64,000 nucleotides of DNA from Marinobacterium_A aestuariivivens (lineage in GTDB: Bacteria; Pseudomonadota; Gammaproteobacteria; Pseudomonadales; Balneatricaceae): contig NZ_JBHSWE010000001.1 in NCBI RefSeq assembly GCF_042661465.1, positions 1,984,001 through 2,048,000 of the forward strand. Direction: 5' to 3'. Made by a program: the position numbers and the translations under genes. The notes below the pieces were generated by a model. The model had not been told where the DNA came from and made no database searches. It worked only from the letters and a program-made list of their open reading frames with translations. Of this stretch, positions 46,000 through 55,232 are shown piece by piece. How positions within the stretch are numbered: the first letter of the stretch is position 1; each line of letters starts with the position of its first letter.

Positions 46000-47016
46000 T
46001 CAGTTCTTCTCTTTGTCGACCAGCTTGTTCGCGGAGATCCACGGCATCATTGCACGCAGACGCTCACCGACCTGCTCGATCGGGTGAGCCGCGTTGTTGC
46101 GACGGTAAGCGGTCATCGAAGCGTAGTTCGAAGCGCCTTCCTGTACAAACATCTTGGCGTATTCGCCGTTCTGGATGCGCTTCAGCGCGTTGCGCATGGC
46201 AGCACGGGATTCGTCGTTGATGACCTCCGGACCGGTCACGTACTCACCGTACTCGGCGTTGTTGGAGATCGAGTAGTTCATGTTGGCGATGCCGCCTTCG
46301 TACATCAGGTCGACGATCAGCTTCAGCTCGTGCAGACACTCGAAGTAAGCCATTTCCGGCGCGTAACCGGCTTCGGTCAGGGTTTCGAAACCGGCCTTGA
46401 CCAGCTCGACGGCGCCGCCGCACAGGACCGCCTGCTCACCGAACAGGTCGGTTTCGGTCTCGTCCTTGAAGGTGGTTTCGATGATGCCGGTACGACCGCC
46501 GCCAACACCGCTGGCATAGGACAGGGCAACGTCCTTGGCCTTGCCGGAAACGTCCTGGAAGATCGCGACCAGGTCGGGGATACCGCCGCCCTTGACGAAC
46601 TCGGAGCGCACGGTGTGGCCCGGGGCCTTCGGCGCGATCATGATAACGTCCAGATCCTTGCGCGGCACGACCTGGTTGTAGTGGATGGAGAAGCCGTGGG
46701 CGAAGGCCAGGGTGGCACCTTCTTTCAGGTTCGGCTCGATCTCTTCACGGTACAGCTGGCCCTGGAACTCGTCCGGAGTCAGGATCATGACCAGGTCGGC
46801 GGAAGCAACGGCATCGGCGACGTCAGCCACCTTCAGACCGGCACCTTCGGCCTTGGCGCGGGAAGCGGAGCCGGCACGCAGACCGACAGTCACGTCAACG
46901 CCGGAATCCTTCAGGTTGCAGGCGTGGGCGTGGCCCTGGGAACCGTAACCGATGATGGAAACTTTCTTGCCCTGGATGATCGACAGATCACAGTCTTTGT
47001 CGTAATAGACTTGCAT
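46000..47016 (-). CDS. ilvC: Ketol-acid reductoisomerase (class I)
   Basis: 338 residues. It converts acetolactate and acetohydroxybutyrate in branched-chain amino-acid synthesis with NADPH. The Rossmann motif is VSIIGYGSQGHAHACNLKDS, and the Mg-binding and catalytic residues lie in ETTFKDETETDLFGEQAVLC and FECLHELKLIVDLMYEGG. Class I length and knotted C domain are complete. It is divergent from ilvY. Confidence 0.97.
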   Translation of the reverse strand: MQVYYDKDCDLSIIQGKKVSIIGYGSQGHAHACNLKDSGVDVTVGLRAGSASRAKAEGAGLKVADVADAVASADLVMILTPDEFQGQLYREEIEPNLKEGATLAFAHGFSIHYNQVVPRKDLDVIMIAPKAPGHTVRSEFVKGGGIPDLVAIFQDVSGKAKDVALSYASGVGGGRTGIIETTFKDETETDLFGEQAVLCGGAVELVKAGFETLTEAGYAPEMAYFECLHELKLIVDLMYEGGIANMNYSISNNAEYGEYVTGPEVINDESRAAMRNALKRIQNGEYAKMFVQEGASNYASMTAYRRNNAAHPIEQVGERLRAMMPWISANKLVDKEKN

Positions 47017-47094
47017 GATGAAATCCTGAATGGGGTGGCTTCTGTTCGCACGCCGTCACAGCGGCGGCTCGATGGCGACAAAGATAAGCGATAA

Positions 47095-47160
47095 ACGCCA
47101 TTGCGTAAAATGATATATATGCAACGTTATATTTCGCTTTGTGCAATAATAAGCGACATC
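47095..47160. promoter_or_regulatory. Candidate IlvY operator between ilvC and ilvY
   Basis: TTGCGTAAAATGATATATATGCAA (47101-47124) has TTGC/GCAA arms around an A+T-rich centre. A second half-site set TGCAA...TTGTGCAATAA follows. The position in the divergent spacer fits LysR-type control of ilvC. Confidence 0.6.
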
Positions 47161-47191
47161 ATCGTTGCACCGGCACGACCGGAGACCCCAG

Positions 47192-48082
47192 GTGGATACA
47201 AGATCCCTCCAGCTGTTCCTGAGCCTCTCGGAAACCCTGCACTTCGGACGCTCCAGCGAGGCCTGCCATATCAGCCCCTCGACCCTGAGCCGCACCCTGA
47301 AACAGCTCGAGGAAAGCCTCGGCGTACAGCTGTTCGAGCGCGACAACCGCACCGTCACCCTGACCCACGAAGGCCGGCTGTTCCAGCAATATGCCCGCGA
47401 AGCCCTGGCCCAGTGGGACCTGATCCGCAACTCGCTGCTCGCCGAAGCGGCCGAGCTGCACGGCGAGATCAGCATGTACTGCTCGGTGACGGCCAGCTAC
47501 AGCTTCCTGTACGAGATCCTCAGCCGTTTCCGCCACGACTACCCGCGCATCGAGATCAAGCTGCATACCGGCGATCCGGACCAGTCCATTGCCCGCGCCC
47601 TGGCCGGCGACGAGGATATCGCCATCGCCGCCCGGCCCGACAGCCTGCCCGCCGGGCTCGACTTCAAGCCGATCGCCGCCTCGCCGCTGCTGTTCATCGC
47701 CCCACAGGGCGATCTCGGCTTTGCGCTGCCGCCGGCCGGCGAGTCGGCCGCCGAACACTGGTCCGACGTCCCGATGATCCTGCCCGAAGGTGGCGTCGCC
47801 CGGGACCGGGTCGACGAATGGTTCCGCGCCATCGGCATCCGGCCCCATATCTACGCACAGATCGCCGGTAACGAGGCCATTGTCAGCATGGTCAGCCTGG
47901 GGTTCGGCATCGGCGTGGTACCGCGCCTGGTGCTGGAGAACAGCCCGCTGGCCGAGCGGGTGCAGATTCTGGATGCAAGACCGGAGCTTGCACCGCTGGA
48001 GGTCGGCCTGTTCGCGCTGGAACGAAAGCTGAAGAACCCGCTGATTCAGGCCTTCTGGGCGCAGTTGCCGGGCGAGGCGTGA
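47192..48082 (+). CDS. ilvY: IlvY, LysR-family activator of ilvC
   Basis: 296 residues from GTG 47192 (read as MDTRSLQLFLSLSETLHFGR). I prefer this to the upstream TTG because GGAG lies eight bases before it and the LysR N terminus aligns. The HTH is HISPSTLSRTLKQLEESLGV and the effector domain SMYCSVTASYSFLYEILSRF. IlvY activates ilvC in response to acetohydroxy acids. Confidence 0.93.
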   Translation: MDTRSLQLFLSLSETLHFGRSSEACHISPSTLSRTLKQLEESLGVQLFERDNRTVTLTHEGRLFQQYAREALAQWDLIRNSLLAEAAELHGEISMYCSVTASYSFLYEILSRFRHDYPRIEIKLHTGDPDQSIARALAGDEDIAIAARPDSLPAGLDFKPIAASPLLFIAPQGDLGFALPPAGESAAEHWSDVPMILPEGGVARDRVDEWFRAIGIRPHIYAQIAGNEAIVSMVSLGFGIGVVPRLVLENSPLAERVQILDARPELAPLEVGLFALERKLKNPLIQAFWAQLPGEA

Positions 48083-48101
48083 GGCGCCACCAATAAAAAC
48101 A

Positions 48102-48127
48102 CGAAGCCCCGCAATTGCGGGGCTTCG
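48102..48127. terminator. Bidirectional terminator between ilvY and the cytochrome c5 gene
   Basis: A 26-bp perfect palindrome: CGAAGCCCCGCAA and its reverse complement. On the minus strand it is followed by TGTTTTTA. Confidence 0.85.
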
Positions 48128-48147
48128 AAGATCGTCACACCGGGGAA

Positions 48148-48585
48148 TTAACCGGCGCTGTTGACCATATGCTCGATGGCGGCCTTGATCTCGTCGTCGG
48201 AGCAGTCGGCGCAGGTACCGCGCGGCGGCATCGCATTGATACCGTTGATCGCATTCTGCAGCAGGGTATCCATGCCCTTGGCGCTACGGTCGGCCCAGTC
48301 GCTGGTGCCGAACTTCGGTGCGCCGGCAACACCGGTGCCGTGGCAGGCCATGCACTTGGTGTTGTAAACCTCTTCGCCGCTGCGTGCGCCGCCGGCGGAA
48401 GCCGTGGCCGCAGCAGCCGCGCCGCCGCAGCTGTCGTCGCCGACCATGCAGACGGAACCTGCCGGCTTGATACGCTCGATGATCTTCTCTTCGTCGGTAG
48501 CCGCCTGAACGGAAGCCACCAGCGCAACACCCAGACCCAGGGCGCAGAGCGCGGACGCAAATTTATTCACAGTCGGGACCCTCAT
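48148..48585 (-). CDS. Cytochrome c5-family periplasmic protein
   Basis: 145 residues. The signal peptide is ALCALGLGVALVASVQA. The single haem site is CMACH in YNTKCMACHGTGVAGAPKFG. A later methionine (NAMPPRG) is the probable sixth ligand, and CADC in GTCADCSDDEI is the family disulphide pair. An alanine-rich linker (GGAAAAATASAGGA) precedes the haem domain. It is a soluble or tethered electron carrier. Confidence 0.93.
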   Translation of the reverse strand: MRVPTVNKFASALCALGLGVALVASVQAATDEEKIIERIKPAGSVCMVGDDSCGGAAAAATASAGGARSGEEVYNTKCMACHGTGVAGAPKFGTSDWADRSAKGMDTLLQNAINGINAMPPRGTCADCSDDEIKAAIEHMVNSAG

Positions 48586-48956
48586 TACTTTGCAAGAATT
48601 CGGCGCCTCGGCTCACCCGTTGCAGGCCCTGGCCTCACTGTGGACGCAGGGCAGATCACCGGTGCGCTGACGCATGGCGTAATTGGCGCAAAAGTATAAC
48701 GGCAAAAGCCCCTAACGGAAACGGGACTTTTAGCGATACGCCGCGGATATACCGGCGACTCGCGCCGTCCGGAAGCCGATACGGGAACGAACGGTGCCCG
48801 GAGCCTGTACGGTCAGACAGATCGCAGGTTGACCAGAAAGCGAAGGCGCGATAGCCGGCAACCGCCGTCGTGCTGCGCCCGACATGGAGGGTTACGCGGC
48901 GCCCGAATGGCGCAACGCCACCCGGGCTCGCTGGACCTGGCCCCCGAACGTATGAC

Positions 48957-49019
48957 GTAGCCTGGAATGAGCGCAGCGAAGTCCGGGGATGGTGCAATGC
49001 GCTTCGCTTATTGGCACCC
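48957..49019. repeat. Dispersed palindromic repeat, copy 2
   Basis: GTAGCCTGGAATGAGCGCAG ... CTTATTGGCACCC, inverted relative to copy 1 at 28184. The surrounding spacer 48586-49251 contains no gene. Confidence 0.88.
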
Positions 49020-49251
49020 GACGACGGGCACAAAAGAAAGGGGTGCAGGGTCGGGAAGGCGCCATCCATGGCTTGCTCCCTGCCGATACGTGTCCTGATC
49101 GGTCTGCGAACAACTCTAACGCACACCGGTGACAGAACCGTGACAGCCCCCGGCTGATCAGCATTCGATCAGTGCGCGTTCCGCAACGAAAAGGGCTTGG
49201 CAAACGCCTTTGCAATCCGTAACATAGCCGCCTGCAAACAACTTCCTTTGC

Positions 49252-49328
49252 GCGCCCGTAGCTCAGCTGGATAGAGTAGCAGGTTCCGATCCTGTTGGTC
49301 GGGGGTTCGAATCCCTCCGGGCGCGCCA
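49252..49328 (+). tRNA. tRNA-Arg (anticodon CCG)
   Basis: 77-nt cloverleaf. Acceptor GCGCCCG pairs with CGGGCGC, the anticodon stem GCAGG/CCTGT encloses TTCCGAT, the T arm contains GGTTCGAATCC and CCA is encoded. A G-T closing pair in the D and anticodon stems is tolerated. Phage-derived sequence starts soon after its 3' end. Confidence 0.95.
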
Positions 49329-49582
49329 TCTTTTATAAGCCTCCTAGCGATAGCAGTCACTAACAAAGCATCTAGATATTTAAATTTGGTTCCCCCTCAG
49401 GTTCCCTCTGCATAACTACTGCCTATCCTCCCGATACTGCAAGAACGCACTGGCGTGGTTCAGCGGCGAGCGCGTGATGTACTCACTTCCCGCTGATAGC
49501 AGCTTTACAGGAATATCAACAGAATGACATAGGCGCCCACGCCATACCTGCACGAATACTCGGGTCCTGAGAAGCCCCCAGC

Positions 49583-49978
49583 TTATTGCAGCAAGGCCAG
49601 CGCCTGCTCATGCGGCATACTTACCGACCCACTATGCTGCACCTCCTGGCGCGAACTGTAGGCTTTGGGTGCCATCCGCTCGGCACACCACTTCAGATTG
49701 TCGGCCATCGCCCTGGCCACCGACGCTTCGATCTCGCCGGCTTCCAGCTTGTCCACCAGCTCCACCAGGCGGTCTGCATGCGCATATCCTGCAGCCTCGC
49801 GAGCTAGCCGGTACTGGTCCGAAAACTCCTTGTGGCGGCCATCGACAATCCACAGCAGCACGGTGCTCTTGCTGGGCATATCAGAGTCCGCGCAGATGGA
49901 GCGCAGGGATTCTCCAGCTGCGAGCCGTTCACAGATCTTGTTGCCGAGTGCCGATTCGTAGCTGGACGGGCGAGACAT
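49583..49978 (-). CDS. Phage terminase small subunit-like protein
   Basis: 131 residues from ATG 49978 (MSRPSSYESALGNKICERLA). The HTH is GESLRSICADSDMPSKSTVL, followed by LVELVDKLEAGEIEASVARA and NLKWCAERMAPKAYSSRQEV. The arrangement matches small terminase subunits that recognise phage DNA for packaging. No large subunit, portal or capsid gene is adjacent, so this is an isolated prophage remnant. Confidence 0.75.
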   Translation of the reverse strand: MSRPSSYESALGNKICERLAAGESLRSICADSDMPSKSTVLLWIVDGRHKEFSDQYRLAREAAGYAHADRLVELVDKLEAGEIEASVARAMADNLKWCAERMAPKAYSSRQEVQHSGSVSMPHEQALALLQ

Positions 49979-50780
49979 TTGAATATCCTGATCGAAATCA
50001 CGTTTCGTTATAATATAACATATTTTGATGGTCCTAAAATTTCTGCGAGACAAAAGGGTAAAGAGGATTCGCAACCCCCGCTCTCAAAATCGGGGGCGTA
50101 CTATTTAGAGGTACCCGCGGCCCACTACCGTTTTCAGAAGGCGACTGCTCGGAGTGCCAAGAGTTGGATGTAATCTCCGCTTGCAAGGCTGCGGATACAC
50201 TCTTATCAGCCTTGGGTCGCGCGGTGGCCTCGTGGACATTCACCTGCTGGCGATATAGTCCCACACTAAACCACGCCACACCGGCAATTTGCCTTTGGTG
50301 ATGACAGATTTTCGCCCCTCCTTCGCGCCCGCGAGCAACGACAGTGGCCGACCCGGCCCCGCAACTTTGGTGCGGTCGCGGGTTAAGTCTTACTCGCACT
50401 GGCCTAATGTGCCGAATACCTGAAAGATAAGCCGCCGGTACGACTTAGTGGTGTCGATGCATTTCGTTAGCGAACGGACCCGACACCACGCGCTTCCAAT
50501 GCGCCAGTTACCTCGATCAGATGAGGAAAGTAGTATCCCGAGCTGAATCAGCGGCCACACGACCAGCACGTACCGGTCGCGCAGATACGACAAGGCAGCA
50601 GCCAGCCAGACCCGAAAGTTCCAACTTTGCCCCGGACGCCGCGCCCTCGAAAACTCCTTCGCAGCTCGCTTTTCGAAGCGCATCCGTCTGCGAGGCGGTG
50701 TCCTGTTCCGACGGTCGATTTGCCCATTGCCGGTAAGTTCCATTTTTCGCCTGCTTGTCCGTTAACGCTTACCACTTCCG
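49979..50780. other. Degenerate spacer, no confident gene
   Basis: The A+T rise near 50015-50040 and mixed composition beyond differ from the neighbours. A minus-strand frame contains VGLYRQQVNVHEATARP and ADKSVSAALQAEITSNSW (50150-50260). It is suggestive of a phage lysis-accessory fragment but not enough to call. GTGGTGTCG / CGACACCAC form an inverted pair near 50447-50490. Confidence 0.4.
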
Positions 50781-51715
50781 TTAAATTACCAACCCCAATG
50801 TGACACTTATGGTGACGAACGACAGCAGTGTCGTAGCCAGCAACATACTCGAGCAAATGGAGCGATAGCCGTAGTTGCCTCCGATGATCGGGTAGATGCT
50901 CATCATCGGCATCGAGGCCATCAGTACGGCTGCGGCCTTCAGCTGAGGTTCCAGCCCGGGTATCAGCAGGATCATCAGGCTCACCAGCAGTGGGTGCATG
51001 ACGAGCTTGCCGGTGACCACGGTGCCGATTTCACCGAGGTTGCCCCGCAGGTTGGTGTTGACCAGCGCCCCCCGACAACGAAGAGTGCGATACTGGCCGC
51101 GGTGCGCGCCAGCATGTCCAGGCTCCTGGCGATTACGTCGGGCAGCGTCAGGTCCAGGGCCGATATCAGAAGGCCACACGCAATCGCGATGATCAGAGGG
51201 TTGCGCGCCACCCGAGAAATCACGGCCTGCAAGGCCTCCTGCAGGCGAGTGCCGTTCTTTCGCCCGACACTGTACTCGATGGTCACCAGTGCCAGCGGTA
51301 GGATCAGGATATTTTCGATCATCAGGCACATGGCGAAGGCATTGGTCGGCGGGTGGTCGAATATCAGCAGCAGTACCGGATAGCCGATAAAGGAGCTGTT
51401 GGACATGGACATGCCGATGCCCTTGACGCCGCTGCCGGTGAGGTCATTGCGCAGCAGGGTTTTACTGATGGTGATGCCGAACAGAAGCGCTAGCACGGAC
51501 CCCAGTCCGTAAACCAGCAGATAGGTCGGTTCGACGACATTGCCGAACTCCATAGTGCCGAGCGTGCTGATGATCAGCGCCGGCATCGCGAGGTAGAGCA
51601 CGAAGCGGCCAAGTCCCGGGATGGCGTCCTGCGGCATCAGCTTCGTTCTGACCGCGACGAAACCGAGAGCGATCAGCAGGAAAATGGGAGCCGTCGTGGC
51701 CAGGATCTCAAGCAT
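50781..51715 (-). CDS. AEC-family (auxin-efflux-carrier-type) transporter, frame-broken
   Basis: Restored length is 311 residues and ten helices. It begins MLEILATTAPIFLLIALGFV, with the family repeats GRFVLYLAMPALIISTLGTM and GMSMSNSSFIGYPVLLLIFD, and a second repeat ending MSIYPIIGGNYGYRSICSSM. One G is missing in the G-run near 51073-51078 (FVVGGALVNTNLRGNLGEIG when restored). Such carriers move small carboxylates such as malate or malonate. It is the last gene of the minus-strand half of the catabolic cluster. Confidence 0.88.
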
Positions 51716-51873
51716 GCTTTCTCTCCGAAAAGGATAAATTGGGCAGGTGCCCTTCATTGGTACAGAAGCGCGGGCTGGGGTGGTGGGCAACGCTGTCAAG
51801 CGATTATCGGTCGGAGGCGAGCATTTGCCGATCAAGCCCGGCAGACCTATTTAGCGTCCGCCGGAACAGGGGT

Positions 51874-52878
51874 TCAGGGTTTGGGGATGCCAAACTCTTC
51901 TGGTGACATCTTGGTTTCACCGACGTTGTGCAATGACCAGGTGGTTACCGACTGGTAATGTTTTAGATAGGCATCGGCTACCTCACCACTGATATTTACC
52001 ATCACGGCCCCGAAGTCTGCCATGAACCTTCCGAACGCTTCCTCCGAAGCGGCCTTGCTGAAAGCATCCGTCAGCTCGGTCTTAGCATCATTCGGAATGT
52101 CACGTTTGGCGAAAATGCCATAGAAGGGCCCCCAGGGCAGAAATTGTTTGAAATCCGGCAGGTCCGTGGTGATCAGAGGGATATCCTCGAGGCCAGGTAT
52201 CGGCTCATCGGAAACCACCGCCAGTGGCTTCACACGGCCGGCGCGTATATGTTCACGCACGGCGGTCAGCCCCGCAGGCATAAAATCGACGTGACCGCCT
52301 TGAAGGGCGGTGATACCCGGGCCTTCTCCATCGAATGGCACAGCGCGGACGTCGAAATCGGTGGTCGACTTCAGCATGGCACCGACGACAAAAGGCAGAC
52401 CACCCGGCCCGGTCGAGCCCATCTTGACTTCACCCGGATTGGCCTGGACGTCGGCGACAAGGTCCTTGAGCGAGTTCCACGGCTTGTCGTTATTCGTGAC
52501 GATCACGGCCACTCCGCGGGCGAGAATATTCACCGGGTAGAAGTCGGCATAGTCGATCTTCGACAACCCGAGCACCTTGTGCAGCTGCGGATTTTCGGCC
52601 CCGTACAGCAGCGTGTAGCCATCGCTGGGGCGGGAATTGACGAAGTTAGTGGAAATAGCGCCGGCGCCGCCGGCGCGATTCGTCAATACAATGCTTTTGC
52701 CCAGCTCCAGTTCGACAATTGGCGTGATGGCCCGGGCGACGTTGTCCATGGCACCGCCGGCGCCCCACATAATCACGCCCTGAAAGTCTTTTTCCGGAAA
52801 GTCCGCGGCAAAGCTGGCGCCGGCCATTGTACCCGTAAGTACGGCAGTGCTCAGGATTCTGTATAGTTTCTTCTTCAC
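51874..52878 (-). CDS. Bug/TctC-family periplasmic tricarboxylate-type binding protein
   Basis: 334 residues from GTG 52878 (read as MKKKLYRILSTAVLTGTMAG), after GAGAGGAG. The signal peptide ends ASFAA. Bug motifs are GGAMDNVARAITPIVELELG, NRAGGAGAISTNFVNSRPSD and MGSTGPGGLPFVVGAML. The permeases TctA/TctB that normally partner it are absent, so it is an orphan binding protein. It may assist the AEC or TRAP systems, or act as a sensor. Confidence 0.9.
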   Translation of the reverse strand: MKKKLYRILSTAVLTGTMAGASFAADFPEKDFQGVIMWGAGGAMDNVARAITPIVELELGKSIVLTNRAGGAGAISTNFVNSRPSDGYTLLYGAENPQLHKVLGLSKIDYADFYPVNILARGVAVIVTNNDKPWNSLKDLVADVQANPGEVKMGSTGPGGLPFVVGAMLKSTTDFDVRAVPFDGEGPGITALQGGHVDFMPAGLTAVREHIRAGRVKPLAVVSDEPIPGLEDIPLITTDLPDFKQFLPWGPFYGIFAKRDIPNDAKTELTDAFSKAASEEAFGRFMADFGAVMVNISGEVADAYLKHYQSVTTWSLHNVGETKMSPEEFGIPKP

Positions 52879-52948
52879 TTTATGTGCTCCTCTCTTGTTG
52901 TCGATGAATCGCTGGCGGATCGGGCTAGACTGCTTCTGGTCATCGTCT

Positions 52949-53377
52949 TCAGCCAGCAAAGTATTCCAGCGCGACCAGGTAGCCGAGCGTTCCGAAACCG
53001 GCCACAATCCCTTCAGCACGACCGGATACAAACGAGTGGTGGCGGAACGCCTCACGCGTGTGGATGTTGGAAATATGGACTTCGATCACAGGATGCTCGA
53101 ACGTGTTCAGCGCATCCAGGATTGCCACCGAGGTGTGGGTGTAGGCCGCGGGGTTGATGATGATACCGGCCGCCTTTTCACGCGCCTCGTGTATCTTCTC
53201 GACAATCGCCCCTTCGTAATTGCTCTGGAAGAACTCGATCTCAAGACCCAGTTCCTGGGCCTTTTTCGCCATCCGCGCTTCCACATCGGCCAGTGTCTCG
53301 AGGCCGTAGATCTCCGGCTGACGCTTGCCCAGCAGGTTCAGGTTGGGGCCGTTCAGCACATAGATAGTCTTACTCAT
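52949..53377 (-). CDS. aroQ: Type II 3-dehydroquinate dehydratase
   Basis: Dehydrates 3-dehydroquinate to 3-dehydroshikimate. The active site is typical: YVLNGPNLNLLGKRQPEIYG (tyrosine base on the mobile loop), EFFQSNYEGAIVEKIH, INPAAYTHTSVAILDAL and EVHISNIHTREAFRHHS (catalytic histidine). I use ATG 53377, nine bases after GGAG. Here it is within a transport/catabolic cluster, so a degradative role (quinate type) is more likely than aromatic synthesis. Confidence 0.94.
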   Translation of the reverse strand: MSKTIYVLNGPNLNLLGKRQPEIYGLETLADVEARMAKKAQELGLEIEFFQSNYEGAIVEKIHEAREKAAGIIINPAAYTHTSVAILDALNTFEHPVIEVHISNIHTREAFRHHSFVSGRAEGIVAGFGTLGYLVALEYFAG

Positions 53378-53400
53378 AATCACAACTCCAAATCCGTTGA

Positions 53401-54669
53401 TTAGTAGCCAAATAGTCGTGGCAAGAACGTGACCGTTTCCGGAATGAAGGTCACGATTGCGAGTACGATCAGCTCGACGACAAACAGAGGCATGATTCTG
53501 CGGGACAGCGCGCCGACGCCCACGTTAGCGATCGAGTTGGATACGAACAGGCAGATTCCCATTGGCGGCGTCACAAGTCCGATCATCAGGTTAAATATGA
53601 CGACGATACCGAAATGAACGGGATCCAGACCAAGGTGCATGGCAATGGGATGCAGGATCGGCAGCAGAATCAGCATGGCTGCAATCCCTTCCAGGAACAG
53701 GCCCACGATCAGCAGGATGAGGTTCACCGCGAGCAGAAACACCCAGGGACTGGTGATTTCCGCCAGTACCATCTCGCTCACTTTCTGCGGAACCTGCGAA
53801 AAGGTCAGCAGCCAGTTCGCCACGGAAATGACGCCGATGATGATCAGGATCACTGAGGAGTCCCGCATGGCGCGGATGAATACCCGTGGCAGCGCGCTAA
53901 GATGCAGGCTCTTGAGCACGAACATGCCCGCCAGCAGCGCGTAGCCCGCTGCCAACGCCGCAGCTTCCGTGGGTGTGACGATACCGGTCAAGATCGAGCC
54001 AACGATAAAGATTGGCATGCACAGCGGTACCCAAGCCTCCTTAAGAGCGATTAAACGCGCCTTTAGCGACAGCCTGTCGTGCATCGGTGCATAGTGGGCC
54101 GCTTTGACGCGCACGTAGACTGATAACCCGATCGCCAGCAGGATGCCAGGCGCGACGCCAGCGAGGAACAGCGCCGGGACCGATACTCCGGAGGTGATGA
54201 GGGCGTAGATGATCACCGGAATACTCGGCGGAATCATCGGACCGATCACCGAAGAGGCTGCGGTCAGCGCGGCGGCGAAGTCGCGTGGATAGCCCTCCCT
54301 CTCCATTTCAGGAATAAATATGCGCCCCAGTGCCGAGGTATCGGCAACGGCGGAGCCTGACAAGCCAGCGAAGATCACTGATGCCCAAATATTCACGTGG
54401 GCAAGCCCCGCCTTCATATGGCCAACACAGGCGTTGGCAAACTTGATGATGCGAGCAGTGATACCGCTCTCGTTCATCAACTCGCCCGCGAGAACGAATA
54501 GCGGGATCGCAAGAATTGCGAAGGAGTCAAGCCCAGAGAAGAGTCGCTGACTGACCAGGCTAACGGAAAACGGTGTTTGAGAGAGATAGCCCAGTACTGC
54601 CAGAAGAATAGCAAAGGCGATCGGGCTGCCGATGAGCAGCAGTACGAACAGAGTAATAAAGCCGGTCAT
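53401..54669 (-). CDS. TRAP transporter large membrane subunit (DctM)
   Basis: 422 residues and about 12 helices. It has the DctM repeats FITLFVLLLIGSPIAFAILL, SGSAVADTSALGRIFIPEME and IGPMIPPSIPVIIYALITSG, and late GLVTPPMGICLFVSNSIANV. It carries the sodium-coupled ion-translocating core. The gene overlaps the DctQ stop by four bases and is followed 17 bp later by aroQ. Confidence 0.94.
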   Translation of the reverse strand: MTGFITLFVLLLIGSPIAFAILLAVLGYLSQTPFSVSLVSQRLFSGLDSFAILAIPLFVLAGELMNESGITARIIKFANACVGHMKAGLAHVNIWASVIFAGLSGSAVADTSALGRIFIPEMEREGYPRDFAAALTAASSVIGPMIPPSIPVIIYALITSGVSVPALFLAGVAPGILLAIGLSVYVRVKAAHYAPMHDRLSLKARLIALKEAWVPLCMPIFIVGSILTGIVTPTEAAALAAGYALLAGMFVLKSLHLSALPRVFIRAMRDSSVILIIIGVISVANWLLTFSQVPQKVSEMVLAEITSPWVFLLAVNLILLIVGLFLEGIAAMLILLPILHPIAMHLGLDPVHFGIVVIFNLMIGLVTPPMGICLFVSNSIANVGVGALSRRIMPLFVVELIVLAIVTFIPETVTFLPRLFGY

Positions 54670-55144
54670 ATCAAACGCCCTTTACACTGTATTGCTCGGC
54701 CTTTCAGGTTATCGGGGAGCTTCAGCAGAGCTGCGATCACAAGGGCTACACCGCCTATAATCATGGCGGACTGAAACACACCCATCGGTATGCCTGTGCC
54801 CGGCGCATCGATACTGCCGCGCTTGAGAACAAACAGGTATCCGGACCAGACCAGTACCACACCGGTTCCGAGGGCGACAAGGTCGGTCAGAATGTCCAAG
54901 AGCTTTTAAGCGAGCCAGAGATCTTCTCCATGAAACCGAACTTGATATGGGTATCGTCCATATAGCACAGCGTGCTACCGAACATGGCGCCATAGATCAT
55001 GGCGTAGCGAGCGACCTCGTCACTCCACTGAATCGAATAATTAAGCAGGTATCGGCTCATACTGGCGACCAATACCACGGCAAAAACAATAAACAGGGAG
55101 CCGCCGGTCGCCCAGGCCAGGAGTTTTTTATAGAGATCTTTCAT
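54666..55144 (-). CDS. TRAP transporter small membrane subunit (DctQ), frame-broken
   Basis: Restored length is 159 residues and four helices: WATGGSLFIVFAVVLVASMS, WSDEVARYAMIYGAMFGSTL, a middle helix and AMIIGGVALVIAALLKL. SIQWSDEVARYAMIY is the conserved DctQ motif. One A is missing in AAAA near 54902-54905; restoring it reads SLKKLLDILTDLVALG. It pairs with DctM in the membrane. Confidence 0.9.
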
Positions 55145-55232
55145 CGGGGTTGTCCCAGAAAAGCAGGTGCGGCTACCAACGTCGGGAGTGGATTACTCCA
55201 CCCCCGCCCTCAGAAGCAGCCCGCTTGTCGGA

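Noticed and set aside
48656..49126. Hypothetical protein between the cytochrome c5 gene and tRNA-Arg
   Set aside because: The frame spans a dispersed repeat and has no ribosome site or conserved segment.
49252..49328. Second attachment site copying the tRNA-Arg 3' end
   Set aside because: I found no second copy of the T-arm/acceptor sequence in the window, so no att pair can be claimed.
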